Shown here: piece by piece, positions 45,521 to 56,240 of the stretch
How positions within the stretch are numbered: the stretch's first letter is position 1
How the letters are laid out: every line of letters begins with the position of its first letter
Source of the DNA: Apricaphanius iberus
Taxonomy: Eukaryota > Chordata > Actinopteri > Cyprinodontiformes > Aphaniidae
DNA: 64,000 nucleotides
Direction of reading: 5' to 3'
Assembly: GCA_028564705.1 (NCBI GenBank)
Contig: JAPXFQ010001794.1
Span: 800,732 to 864,731, forward strand
Notes under the pieces: model-generated
What the model was told of the DNA's origin: nothing
The model's database searches: none
What the model saw: the letters and a program-made list of their open reading frames with translations, nothing else
Program-made: the position numbers and the translations under genes

Positions 45521-45985
45521 GGCAAGGCAATTTATTTTATTTATAAAGCACACTTTCAAGGCAATTAAAGGTGCTTTACATGATTCAGTGGTAATGAAAC
45601 CAAATGCATGATAAAAAAAAGAAAATTAAAACAGATCATTACTGAAAGAAAAGCATTTAGTAACTGAAGCATGAAAAATAAAATTTATGTGAGTGTATGA
45701 AATTAAAAAACGAATAAAACATTAGAATAAAAAGAGAAGGTGTAAAGAACAAATGTATGCAAAATAAAATAGATTACAACCAGATAAAACACAATCAGTT
45801 AAAAAATAAGAATAAAATCAAACCACTAGTGATCAAAAAAACGCAATTTAGGACTGAAAGGCAGATCTGAATAGTAGAGTTTTAACGATTCAGCATTTTT
45901 GCATTCGTTCCAGATTTGTGGAGCATAGGAGCTAAAGGACAGTAAGCAGGGAACATTGGTAATTCTATGTTAAGACGTCTCACCA
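45521..45985 (-). mobile_element. L2-like LINE 3' end, minus strand
   Basis: Starts with GGCAAGGCAATTTATTTTAT and AAAGGTGCTTTACATGATTC, the inverted L2 tail. Farther right the minus strand reads a decayed YAPQIWNECKNAESLK, matching the C-terminus of the copy at 220-899 (MWNKLPDECKNAESLF). Strongly truncated. Confidence 0.8.
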
Positions 45986-46159
45986 TAAACTCACCATCCA
46001 CTCCCAAAACCGCAGATATTTCTGTCCAAGTCTTCTTCTTTTTCACTGGGATCATACAAACTGGGCGATTCTTCACTTCAGGGTTTAAAACGAATTAGAC
46101 CCACAGATATATATATATATATCGAATGATTTGCAGCCGGGTATCACAGGTAGCGATGC

Positions 46160-46182
46160 TTTTTTTTTTTTTTTTTTTTTTT
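46160..46182. repeat. Poly-T run
   Basis: 23 consecutive T, just left of the Tc1 relic. A short (TA)n lies at about 46108-46122. Confidence 0.9.
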
Positions 46183-46189
46183 AATAGTT

Positions 46190-47321
46190 AAAGCCATCGG
46201 AAATCTGCGCATCTCTTGGTTTTGAGGGATTTGCTGTGTAATCACTATTTATACGAGAAAAGAGCAAAGATATTGTAGCTACTAAGATTGCACCTAAATC
46301 AACAATTTATAGGATTATCAAGAACTTCAAGGAAAGAGGTTCAGTTCTTGTTAAGAAGGCTTCAGGGCGTCCAAGAAAGTCCAGCAAGCGCCAGGATCGT
46401 CTCCTAAAGAGGATTCCGCTGCAGGATCGTAGTGCCACCAGTGCAGAGCTTGCTCAGGAATGGCAGCAGGCAGGTGTGAGGCGAAGACTTTAGGAAGATG
46501 GCCTGGTGTCAAGAAGGGCAGCAAAGAACCCACTTCTCTCCAAAAACCATCAGGGACAGATTGATGTTCTGCAGAAAGTTTGGTGAATGGACTGCTGAGG
46601 ACTGGGGCAAAGTCAGATTCTCCCATGATGCATCTCTCTGATTGTCTGGGGCATCTGGAAAAAGGCTTGTCTGGAGAAGAAAAGGTGAGCGCTACCATCA
46701 GTCCTGTGTCATGCCAACAGTAAAGCATCCTGAGACCATTAATGTGTGGGGTTGCTTCTCATCCAAGGGAGTGGGCTCACTTACAATTTAGCCCAAAAAC
46801 AGCCATGAATAAAGAATGGTACCAAAACACCCTCCATCAATCCAACAACAGTTTGGTGAAGAACAAAGCATTTTCCAGCACCATGGAGCACCGTGCCATA
46901 AGGCAAAGTGATAACTAAGTGGCTCAGGGACCAAAACGTTGAAATGTTGGGTCCATATCCTGGAAACTCCCCAGATCTTAATCCCAGTGAGAACTTGTGG
47001 TCAATCCTCAACAAAAAGCCACTAATTCTGACAAACTCCAAGAAGTGATTATGAAAGAATGGGTTGTTATCAGTCAGGATTTGGCCCAGAAGTTGATTGA
47101 GAGCACGCCCAGTAGAACTGCAGAGGTCCTGAAAAAGAAGGTCCAACACTGCAAATACTGACTCTTTGCATAAACGTCATGTAATTGTTGATTTAAGTAA
47201 TTATAATTATATTTCAGTACATCACAGAAACAACTGAAACAAAGATCTAAAAGCAGTTTAGCAGCAAACTTTGTGAAAACTAATATTTGTGTCATTCTCT
47301 AAACTTTTGGCCACGACTGTA
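46190..47321 (+). pseudogene. Tc1-family transposon relic, second subfamily
   Basis: Plus strand, several frames: IAPKSTIYRIIKNFKERGSV, KASGRPRKSSKRQDRLLKRI, SATSAELAQEW in the N-terminal DNA-binding half; then MMHLSDCLG, NVWGCFSS-like DNA near 46745, a tract matching the NSPDLNP region near 46970 (GGAAACTCCCCAGATCTTAATCC), and LIESTPSRTAEVLKKK at the C-terminus. Many frameshifts. The right end is TTTTGGCCACGACTGTA at 47321. No matching left terminus was found, so the 5' end is lost. Distinct in sequence from the 43.7-kb copy. Confidence 0.9.
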
Positions 47322-47639
47322 GTTTTAATAGTTAGTTGTTGTTTTTCTTTTTGTCTTTGTCTTAATTTTTCAAATTTACTTTCTTTTGCTACTTGTTCAT
47401 GTTCGGAATAAACTATAAACAAAAATAAAGAAAACGCACTGAATGAGAAGGTGTGTCCAAACTTTTGGTCTGTATTTAAAAAATTTTCCTATATTTGAGA
47501 AATAAATATTCAAGTTAGCGAGATTTAATACGATGATTTTTCATTTATTAATCAGTTTTATGCACTACTTCAGGAGAATCATAAATACATTTGGCTCTGG
47601 GGGAAAACGAGTAAAAAAAGGTTGGGAAACACAGACTTG
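47322..47639. other. Spacer with a solo Tc1 end
   Basis: TTCATGTTCGG, then at about 47430-47476 GAAAACGCACTGAATGAGAA and TGTCCAAACTTTTGGTCTGTA, a terminus like that of the 18656-19178 element. No opposite end. Confidence 0.6.
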
Positions 47640-48073
47640 GATCATTTTTACGCCACCAGGTCGAAGGAGATTTGGCTCATCCAAGGCTTGTGCAGGGTAC
47701 AATCTTGCCCCTGGTGTCCTCTGACAGCTCTGTGGTCTTAGCCATGCTGGAGGTTGGAGCCTGACTGTTAGAAGGTTTTGGACCGGTGTGTGCCATTAGT
47801 CCAGGTAACAAGCGGAGGATAGAAGTAGTATCAGTTCTGCCAGGGCCAGAATCCTAGCTAGTTTGTAGGTGATAAATACTTATTTTATGCACCATTATAC
47901 AAATAACGTTTTTAAGAATCAAACAATGTGATTTCCTAGATTTTTTTTAACATTCTGTCTCTCACAGTTGAGGTGTAGCTTTGATGAAAATTACAGACCC
48001 CTCTCACATCTTTTTAAGTGAGACAACTTGTGAAATCAGTGGCTGCTAAATACTTTTTTTTTGCCTCGCTGTA
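47640..48073 (-). mobile_element. Tc1-family 5' end with transposase start
   Basis: Antisense to the window: GGTGTCCTCTGACAGCTCTG and GTGGTCTTAGCCATG correspond to the start of a Tc1 transposase (M-KT-ELSED). The 5' UTR and terminus follow: GTGATTTCCTAGATTTTTTT, CTGTCTCTCACAGTTGAGGT, AAATACTTTTTTTTTGCC and GCTGTA. The rest of the coding region is absent. Confidence 0.8.
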
Positions 48074-49394
48074 AAAGGCAGAAGGTAAATGAGTTTTCCA
48101 TTGAACTTTAGTATTTTCTTTTACAGAGACGGATGAAAACGGATGGAAATACAGCAGATAAAGATCAGAGGACGCCTGGAGATTAGGCTGAAATGTAAAC
48201 ACATTCTGCGTCAATATAATGGATCAGCAACGTTAAATTAAAACCTTCTGCAGGTCACAAACACAGCCGCGGTTCCCGGGTTAATTCAGGCGTCTGGGCT
48301 CGGCCCAATATTTATTTGTCTCTCCCAGACCAGCATGTGCCTAACGAGGCTTGATGTGACATTTTGTGAAATCGATAACTTTGGTCCCAGTCGCTGGGGT
48401 GAGAGAGGCGAGACGGGAGCGCTGACGGCCGCTCACTGAATTTATGAATCATAACCCACACAGGTTGATGCACGACTCCCTGCTGCAGGACCACTTCAGC
48501 AGACTCTCTCTGTACGACTGAACGTTACATTCCCCACTAATTTTAACATTAATAACAATCCTATAAATGAAGCAGGACTCTTCAGCTGCTCTCCTCCTTC
48601 CCGGAAATTTCCGCAGGACAACTTGTTACCCCACATAACGGGGCGAAATAAGGAAATCTGCGTTCTGCATGATGGGATAAGTTATCTGCAGCCACTGAGT
48701 CACCGATCAGGACCGACAGCGCAGCAAATTAACAAATAAATTAGTAAATGGCATAAATAAGTGAAATAGGTTTGAGCAAACAGAAGCCGGGTTATTTCTT
48801 ATCAAAGAAAAACAAATGTATACATTATTTATTCATGCAGTCCAATCAGAATGCACAGTTACCAGGAGGGTCGCCTCACTGGTGCATCTAACTGGAAACG
48901 GGACACCAGTCTCATTAGGATCCACGCAGCAGCCAGGATTAAGGCTTCGGTCCAATCACAGAAACTTCTCGTCTAACAGGATTGATTCTTCAGCTTCAGC
49001 AGTTCCTCTTTAGACTCTTGTGGGTTTTAAATCAATGAAGCTTGAGAAAGTTCACTCCTATTTTTCAGATGAAGGAGCTTAAAGCACAGGAGCTCTGTGA
49101 GCCAGAACCTGACCAAGATATTCACGGCTCTTTCCCCTTTTTCATATTATTATATTATCATATATTAACATATAATTATTGGGGTTTTATGAGACAGACA
49201 AGCTCAGAGTAAAAGAAGTGAAGAAAAACGATACATGATTAAACGTTTCCCTTATTTTATGATAGAAAATCTGATAATTATGGCATGCATTAATATTTAT
49301 CACCTGGGGAAAAGCTTTGAACATGTAGACACTAAAGTTTTTAACCATTTTCTCCAAGTTAACTCAAATATATTTCATCCAAACCATCCCATAA
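48074..49394. other. Non-repetitive intron stretch, candidate conserved element at 48290-48540
   Basis: 48290-48540 is G+C-balanced and non-repetitive, between transposon-rich flanks. No exon signal fits snx29. ORFs at 48014, 48312, 48816 and 49235 lack motifs. Confidence 0.3.
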
Positions 49395-49600
49395 TATCTC
49401 TGGCTGCATGTTCAGGCTGCTAAAAAGGTCAGTCCCGGTCTCCATCCATCTTCCCGTCAGCTCTGACCTGCTTCCCCGTCCCACAGCATGATGCTGCCAC
49501 CACCATGCATCGCTGCTGGGATGCTTCAGGGTTATCCTGACCATCCTGTAACTCTTAGATGCCTTCCTTCTCCGATACATCTGGATAAAAAGAATATCTT
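49395..49600 (-). mobile_element. Tc1-family transposase fragment
   Basis: Inverted: GCATGGTGGTGGCAGCATCA and TGCTGTGGGACGGGG, the GGGS-MLWG region of a Tc1 transposase. Too decayed to read further. Confidence 0.6.
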
Positions 49601-49734
49601 GATACCAGGTAGAGCTGGGGGCGATAAGGCATAAAATTACAACTCAGATTTCTTTATGCCAAATCCGACTTTAATCAAATTTGTTTTTGTTGTTGCTTTA
49701 ACTGATGTGTGTCTGAATAAATCAGCAACTGTTT

Positions 49735-49840
49735 TAAACCGAATCTGCTGGGATTCCTTACATAGAAAACTTTTAACTGATTGGAATGTTTGTATAATTT
49801 CTTTGAAACGACTTTTGTTGTAAAGTAGAAGCAAGAACAA
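49735..49840 (+). mobile_element. LINE-tail fragment
   Basis: GAATCTGCTGGGATTCCTTA, CATAGAAAAC and TTAACTGATTGGAATGTTTG recur at 7718-7775 and 60124-60180, marking the same retroposon family. Confidence 0.65.
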
Positions 49841-50640
49841 AGTATCCTGCACTTACACAATCCAACATATCCAAAGCTTGCAATAATAATAATAATATGA
49901 TTAATATTAAGGCAGTTCAATCTTTAGACTGCGATCGTTTTAGAAGTTGTAAATCATGTTGCCTCACTTCCTTCGATGCGCCAATCATGACTGGTTCCAG
50001 TTACAGTCACTGGAAGGAGGATGAAGCTTTTTTTGTGTTTTTTTTGTTTCTCTGCATGCGTAGCGACATTTGTAGGTGGAAGTGGCGTGATGTGAGGAGC
50101 AAATTTAGCAATAAAGGACTACAAATATGGAGAACACGTTTCGTTGGTGGATTCTAGCTGTTTATTTTACGTTTTCATTGGCTTTATTGTTTTCCTACTA
50201 ATCACGTTATAGAAAGCATTTAATGGGACCCTTGTCTATGTAAAAATACATTTTTTGCTTATAATGGGGGTTGGTTAAAGTGCTCGCAGTTCCTACAGTT
50301 TTGATTGTGTCCATTTATGGGGCACATAATTGTAATCAGAACACTCTTGGCTTTCTAATCAGCACTGTTGGGAGTAACGGTGTTTAAGTATAACGTTGTT
50401 AATTTTATTTAACGGAGTAATCCAAATAATTGCTTTTCCCACCGTTACAACGCCGTTAACGATACTTTCAAACATTTTTCATTTTCCCCACAGAAAACAC
50501 AAAAGCAGAGGCATGTCTATCATTATTTGTTAGAACTAGGACAAATCAGGGCTTTACTGTGGACAGGAAACAAAACCCTGTTAACTACAGTTGTCAGGGA
50601 GATTTCCGAACCTGCAGAGATCCATGGGTAAAGCTTTAAA
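49841..50640. other. Mostly unassigned; possible hAT terminus at 50360-50475
   Basis: GTTGGGAGTAACGGTGTTTA and an inverted-looking CCGTTACAACGCCGTTAACG resemble ends of teleost hAT elements with a GTAACG motif. Low confidence. ORFs here are unrecognised. Confidence 0.35.
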
Positions 50641-51115
50641 AAAAACATACGCACAGCAAAACAAACCATGCGCTAACGTTGACTGAGACGCCACTCAGAG
50701 AGGAAGAAACCATCTCTCCAAAAGCAACATAAAGATCTTTGTTACATTTGGAGGGAAAAAGGGGGAACACCATGAAAACTGAAGCATGGGGGTGGCAGCA
50801 TGATGATGTGGGGCCGTTTTTTTATTTAGGTGCACTATAAAAGCCGCATCATAACATGAGGAAATAACATCGAATCACCACCTGAAGGCGTCGGCCAGGA
50901 GGTCCAACCTTGGCCACCACTGGTCGTCCAGATGGACGACGTCCCTCAGCAGAAGTTAAGGAAAATGTCAAAACCTGACCCGGTTAAACTGGGCCAAGAT
51001 ACCAACAAACTACTGGGAGAACTGTAAGGAGAACCAAAATGTTTGTACCAAGTCTGACAGTTTAAAAGCAAAGCTCCAAAATATGGAGAAGATGGATGGA
51101 CATTTCTGAAGTAGA
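50641..51115 (+). mobile_element. Decayed Tc1-family fragment
   Basis: GGGGGAACACCATGAAAACT and GCATGGGGGTGGCAGCATGA around 50761-50805 match the central transposase DNA of teleost Tc1. The flanks are too decayed to frame. Confidence 0.5.
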
Positions 51116-51171
51116 TCGAGTTTGGTCTTATTTGACGTCAGCACGGTTTCTGGCGTAGAGTCCACACAAAC

Positions 51172-51278
51172 CTCAATGAGCTTCCGTTCGTAGCTGGCGG
51201 CGAGCTCCTCAATGTCCCCGATAGACTTGCTCGGCAGCGTCGGGACCGGCTCTTCGTTTGAGCGCAGGACGGACAGAG
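51172..51278 (-). CDS. snx29: snx29 internal exon, end of coiled-coil region
   Basis: Internal exon of sorting nexin 29, a RUN- and PX-domain protein presumed to act at phosphoinositide-bearing endosomal membranes. On the minus strand a TGCAG acceptor is followed by 107 nt: two bases of a split codon, then 35 codons from LSVLRSNEEP to AASYERKLIE, and a GTTTGT donor, which is a weak but valid form. The segment SYERKLIE matches vertebrate SNX29 just before its conserved VAEMHGELIEFNE block; the acidic and proline-rich start is less conserved. The exon ends in phase 0, as does the start of the next exon at 28796, so they join in frame. The preceding exon must end with one base of a codon; I did not find it to the right, so it probably lies outside the window. 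Confidence 0.9.
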
Positions 51279-51689
51279 CTGCAGGACAAAGAGACAGAAA
51301 CAGGACAGGTTAGGTCCACCTGAAGCTCCTCCGGGTTCTCAGTCGGAGAATGTTTTCTGTTTGGATCTGAGAGGAGTTGGTCTTTCACAATCGAGACGCA
51401 TGGCGGTGCGGCGGCAACATCTGGACGGGTAGAATCAGAACAATGTTAGTGGCCCAATGCAGCGCTAATGAGATGATCTTAAAAGAAGATATAAAATAAA
51501 CAAGAACTAATATAAATAAAAAGATCAATAGAGTATTGAAAAAGGAAAATATGATATATATAGTAAAGATAAAATAGTAAGATAAAAAGATGAACGAATG
51601 AAATAATGCAAAGAAAAATATGAAAAATATGTAGCAAAGCATCGATAAAATTTAGTCAAATAAATCAAGCAAAGCATGATAAGTCAGTT
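51279..51689. other. Intron upstream of the snx29 51.2-kb exon
   Basis: Holds the pyrimidine tract and CTGCAG acceptor of the exon. 51470-51680 is A+T-rich with AGAT and AAAT runs. A VQML tetrapeptide near 51410 on the minus strand lacks exon context. Confidence 0.45.
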
Positions 51690-52200
51690 AAAAGCTCGGC
51701 TCCTGAAAACATCAACGTTCTCTGCGGCCCTGAGGTCCTCTGGCAGCGTGTTAAAGACGTGAGGGCCATAATAATGGAAAGACGCCTCACCAGGAGTCCA
51801 TGTCCCGACTTTGGGTTCATATTCGTATCTCATTCCCAAAGTTCATATGGTAAAAGCATTTCTGACAGATAAGAGGGCCCAAGACCATTAATACACTTAA
51901 AACCACTAAAAGAAAATGGATCCTAAAACATACGGGGAGCCAATGCAGTGATTCTAAGACCGGTGTAATGAGCTCCTTCCTCCTGGTCTTCATCAGGACA
52001 CGAGCTGCTGAGTTTGTAAAAGTTATAAACCTGAAATACTCTTTTTATGAATACCAAAAAGCACGGTAATACAGTAAATTATTCTACTGGTGATAAAAGC
52101 TGCATTAGCGTCTACGTATCGGCCTGAGAGAGAATGGGGCGGACTCTGGCGATGTTCTTTAGGTGATAAAAAACTATTTTAGAAATACTGTTAATTAAGC
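51690..52200 (-). mobile_element. L2-like LINE 3' coding fragment, minus strand
   Basis: Minus-strand frames give FYHLKNIARVRPILS near 52165, KCINGLGPSYLSEMLLPYE, and then GPHVFNTLPEDL-like sequence near 51740. These are the conserved C-terminal blocks of L2/CR1-like retrotransposons (FFHLRNIAKLR, LAP-YL-LL, APRLWN-LP). Stops and shifts interrupt it. Confidence 0.8.
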
Positions 52201-52311
52201 ATATATGTGTTAAATGATGCCAGAGCAATGTATGTTAATCCCAAAGAAAGTCCAGGAAGCTGCAGCGATGTGTCCGTTCTGTGCCCTAAAGGAGCGTTTT
52301 CATGTAGAAAC

Positions 52312-53316
52312 TAGGGCTGGACGATAATTCGATAGCAATATTAATCGATCGATAGACGTGTGGTGACCAACGCAGCTCCGTCAGCCACCCTCTCTGCTTT
52401 CAAACCACAAAAAGGATGAAATGATTTGACCTGAAACAGAATATTTTAATAGTCCCTAAGCGAACCATCACCGTAACTTCGCCGCGCTCAGACGTCACAA
52501 CAAGGCAGCAGCAGAGGAAGTTGTTCCCGATAAATGTTTTAGAGGCTCAGGTAAAGGTTACGTCCCGTTTTGAACCGATCCTCCACGCACTAAAACACTA
52601 AACGTAGCAATAATGAACGAAATATAAAACTACGATCAGCTGTTTTAACCAGGACTCCCCTCTCCCAGCTGGCTATGAATCTCTTACAGAGAGACACAGG
52701 AAACGTACCCAGGTCGCGTCGCGTTGCTAACATCTGTGGCTGTTAAAATCTCCCCTTGGTTCTCAGAAGCTAAAAAACGCTTTAAAAAACCCAACAGGGG
52801 TTGGATAGACCTGCTGGCTTCAGCTCTCAGTGACTGAGCTGCAGTGATGGAGCCCATCAACACTGGTGAGTAGCTAGTTAGCTTTAGCTTTAGCCTACAG
52901 AGGGAATTTGAATAAACTTTATTGACAAACTAAACCAAGGGATTCAGCCATTAATATTATAAAGTGTCATAAAATGTTTAAAAGATTAAAAAGCATAAAA
53001 AAGCCTTTAATTTAAATTACTAACATGATTAAAATATATAATATAATGGTTAATAATATTAATTTTCTTTGTATTTACTGATGTTACTCAGGTCTCTTGG
53101 TTTGTTTCTATGTCTTACAAACTTATGATAAAAAGAAAAGTTTGAAAATTTTATCAATTTAATTCTTAGTTAAAATTAGTTCATTGAAGAATAAATGACT
53201 GGGGAGGCACTTAAAAAATAGTTTTTACATGATGTGATTTTATCGATAATTATCGATATCGATCAGTATGACTATTTTTTGATCAATATGCTTTTTTTCT
53301 ATATCGTCCAGCCCTA
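52312..53316. mobile_element. hAT non-autonomous element, 1005 bp
   Basis: Left TAGGGCTGGACGATAATTCG and right, inverted, TAGGGCTGGACGATATAG: 15 identical bases at the ends. Flanking 8-mers are GTAGAAAC (52304-52311) and GTGGAAAC (53317-53324), 7 of 8 matching. Both arms are rich in ATCGAT. No transposase ORF. It is the uninterrupted sister of the copy at 37184-38966. Confidence 0.88.
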
Positions 53317-53324
53317 GTGGAAAC

Positions 53325-54025
53325 TCACCACTGTTCCGTGAAAAAGATGAACCATCTTCCTTTTACCGCCGGCTTGTTTGCTCAAACTTTCTGTTCACAT
53401 GGTGCTTATTGTTTCGTCGCCTGATAACAGGCTGAAGTCGTGACACTGCAGCCACAAGCTGAGCTTAGAAGCATCCACTCATCCACTTCCCTCCATAATT
53501 AATGACAAAACCTGGGGAAGCTGCAGCTTGTTGGGGTTTTCAGGTGGGTGGAAGATGGATAGTTTTTCCTCTATTGCAGAGGCAAATTAACGGCGTTATT
53601 TCAGTGCCTCCTCACAAAGCCTACACCAAGACAAGCAGGTCGACGTTTAGGGGACTCAAATGATGTCAACATGTCCAAGGGCGCTTTGAGGAACTCAAAC
53701 AGGCCCTTCAGAGAGACGTGTTTACAGCCAGGCGCTGATCAGAACAGATTCAGAAAACTGATGCAGATTCATAAACGGGCCCAAAAACCTGCAGACATGT
53801 TTCGGTCTGCTCTAAGAAACCTGGAACTTCATCGTGACTGAAAACGTGGAGCCGATTTAAATCTGACCAATCAACAAAATGCGACTTTATTCAGTCAAGT
53901 TGCTTTACATCATCAGGGGATAAAATAAATAAAAAGGCAGCAATAAAAATGCAAAAAGTGCAACATTACGCCCCATTTCCACGAGGACCAGTACGGTACA
54001 GAATGGAACGGGTCGGGCTTAGCTT
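53325..54025. other. Non-repetitive stretch
   Basis: No gene or transposon end recognised. Balanced composition; possible regulatory content is unknown. Confidence 0.35.
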
Positions 54026-54520
54026 AAAGTGACAGTGTGTAGTTTTTGCCGTACATCTTTGAAAATAGCCATTAAAATATCATGTAATAATAATTACGTA
54101 AAGCACATTAATTGCAAAATATTGGTGATATTGTAAAATATGACTTTAAAAATCAGTTTTATAATACATAGGCGCGGGTCCTCTTTTCAGGGAAAAGCCA
54201 TATTAGATGACGTCTTTACTTCTACAAGAACCCGGACGGACAAAGCGCACGGAACACACCCGCTATTAAAACATTGATTTCCCCTCAAAATGCTAAAAAG
54301 TTTCTCCATAAATACATTTTTACCTCTTCGCTAGTTCCAAGCGATGAAAGAGAGACTGATGTGCTCGTCATGTTGCTGCTAATAGATCATTCTCAGGGAA
54401 AACAGCACTAGTTGGACCTCCGTTGTTGAGTTTCTTACTCCAAGACACAGATACCGCATGATTGTGATAATTTAGGTATGCACTGCCCCCTATTGGCCGA
54501 AAATTACACATTGTGCCTTT
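54026..54520 (-). mobile_element. MITE, copy 2 of the inverted pair
   Basis: Reverse complement of 30265-30757: starts AAAGTGACAGTGTGTAGTTT and ends AAAATTACACATTGTGCCTTT. High similarity over the full length with few indels indicates recent spread. Strand is given relative to copy 1. Confidence 0.85.
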
Positions 54521-54526
54521 TATCTA

Positions 54527-56240
54527 AAGCTCCAGCACCTTTCACAGATAAAATCACAAAGTGCTTTACGGAATAAAAATAGGTAAAAAATAAGAACATA
54601 CTTACAAAGACCAATCACCTAAAAGCTTGTCTAAAAAAACTATTTCTTCAACTGCTTTTTAAAAGTTCGGCCACAAACGAAGATGTTAGCAGGGCGTTCC
54701 AAAGGTTTGGATCCACAGCCTGAAAGGAAACGTCTCCTCAGGTCTTAAAGCAGGTCTTAGTGATCAGGAGGTTCTGGTCCAAGGACCGAAGCTCTCGAAC
54801 AGGCTGGTAGAGGCACAGCAGATCAGAAATATATTTAGGGACCCGTCCGTGCAAAGCTCTGAAAGTTAGAACTAACGTTTTAAAATCGACTCTGTGTTTG
54901 ACTGGGAGCCAGAGCAAAGAAGATAAAATTGTTGTAATGGATGAATGCTGGACAGATCCTGTTAAAAGCCTTTCTGCAGCGTTCTGAACCTAAAAAGGGA
55001 ATTACAGTCATCTAAACGAGACGAAATCAAAGCATGAATCACAATAGGTGGATAAAATGGATCTTAATTTGGCAATGTTTCTCAAGTGATAAAACCAATT
55101 TTTAACCAAAAGGTTAGAATGGTTGTTAAGGAACAATGATTGATTAAAACAGTGGTTCCCAAAGTGTGGGGCGCGCCCCCTAGGGGGGGCGTCGTGCCAT
55201 TGCAGGGGGGGCGCGAGACAAATGAATGATAAACAAAATAACAAAATCACTACTTGACAGCTAGCAAAATGGTCAAAGCTGGACATTGAAACTGAACTCA
55301 GGGTGGCAGTCTCACAACTAAAACCCAGATTTGAGAAGATCTGCAGCAACAAGCAGGCTCACACCAGTCACTGAGAAGATGGCAGGATTTAAGTCATTTT
55401 TTATGACAAACCTTTATTTTAATTTATTTTCCTCTCAGGGAGTTGTTCATAATTATTATCCCTTTTTGAACAGAGAACCTTTCTTTTAAAAGAATGGATC
55501 ACAGTGTGGAATTTTGTTACAACAAATTTAAAAAAGAAAAGCATTACGTTGTTAAGATGCTTGAAAAAATTACACTGACAGCAAAAATACTGTTGTACAG
55601 ACTACAATTAAAAATTTACCCTTACATTTTTTACACTGGTAAGACTGTTTGTTGTTTTGTTACTTGAGGTTGTATTTTATTGTTATGCAACCCGTTGTTT
55701 ATTGCAGTCAGCCCTTAATTCGTCCAATTTTCTTAATAAAAGGGTGAAAGTGAAATAAACTGCAGTGTACTCTGATTGGACAAGGTGTGTGTGAGAGAAT
55801 TTGCGCGCGGGGGGGGGGGGTCATTCGACTGAACAGAAGAGGCCAAGGAACCAAGGAGCGTTTTAATGGTAGGGATTTCTTTGGTCAGGAGCAGTTATCA
55901 GTGTCTCAGTCTTCTTAGCGTTTAACTGAAAACGATTTTCAGTGAGCCAGGTCTGAACGTTTGAGAAACACTCCAGTAATCCAGATAGAGAACAATAGAG
56001 TTGAATATCATCAGCATAGAGATGATAAAACACATCCTTAGAATAGACGATGATATTTCCAAGAGGACTGATATACAATTTAAAAAAAATTGGTCCTAAA
56101 ACTGACCCCTGAGGGACACCATATAGCAGAGAAAGTTATCGTTCAAACACACAGAGATTGTTCTATCTTTCAAATAGGAGGCGAACCACTTCAGGACCGT
56201 TCCAGAAATACCAACGTCTACACTTTAAAGCCGTTATTAA
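54527..56240 (-). mobile_element. L2-like LINE, minus strand, split by a hAT-like insertion
   Basis: From the right on minus: a [21 protein letters not shown] segment (RT domain 4), [17 protein letters not shown] with the YADD box, then [17 protein letters not shown]; interruption at about 55820-55151; then LLVKNWFYHLRNIAKLRSIL (about 55100), and further decayed blocks resembling FQAVDPNLWNALL near 54700. It ends in AAAGCACTTTGTGATTTTAT (inverted, about 54550-54570), a tail found on many teleost L2 copies. 5'-truncated, with frameshifts. Confidence 0.85.
55151..55820. mobile_element. hAT-like insertion within the L2 copy
   Basis: Begins CAGTGGTTCCCAAAGTGTGG, a typical hAT end, followed by GGGGCGCGCCCCC-type palindromic sequence. 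The L2 homology resumes at about 55820, just after a poly-G run (55807-55819). The right terminus and duplication are not visible; it may be eroded around the G run. Confidence 0.6.

Larger units (their letters stand above)
28797..51171 (-). other. snx29: snx29 giant intron, 22,375 bp
   Basis: Intron between two adjoining phase-0 exons. Vertebrate SNX29 is known for very long introns. This one contains the MITE at 30265, the 143-bp array, several Tc1 pieces, a hAT interrupted by a LINE, the GAAA-type array and an L2 fragment. Known SNX29 proteins have no residues between the two exon products (KLIE followed by VAEM), so no constitutive exon should be hidden here. Confidence 0.85.

Noticed and set aside
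51385..51430. Minus-strand VQML as the preceding snx29 exon (known protein has AVQMLKREG)
   Set aside because: Only four residues match; the residues before and after do not, and no fitting splice phase is present.
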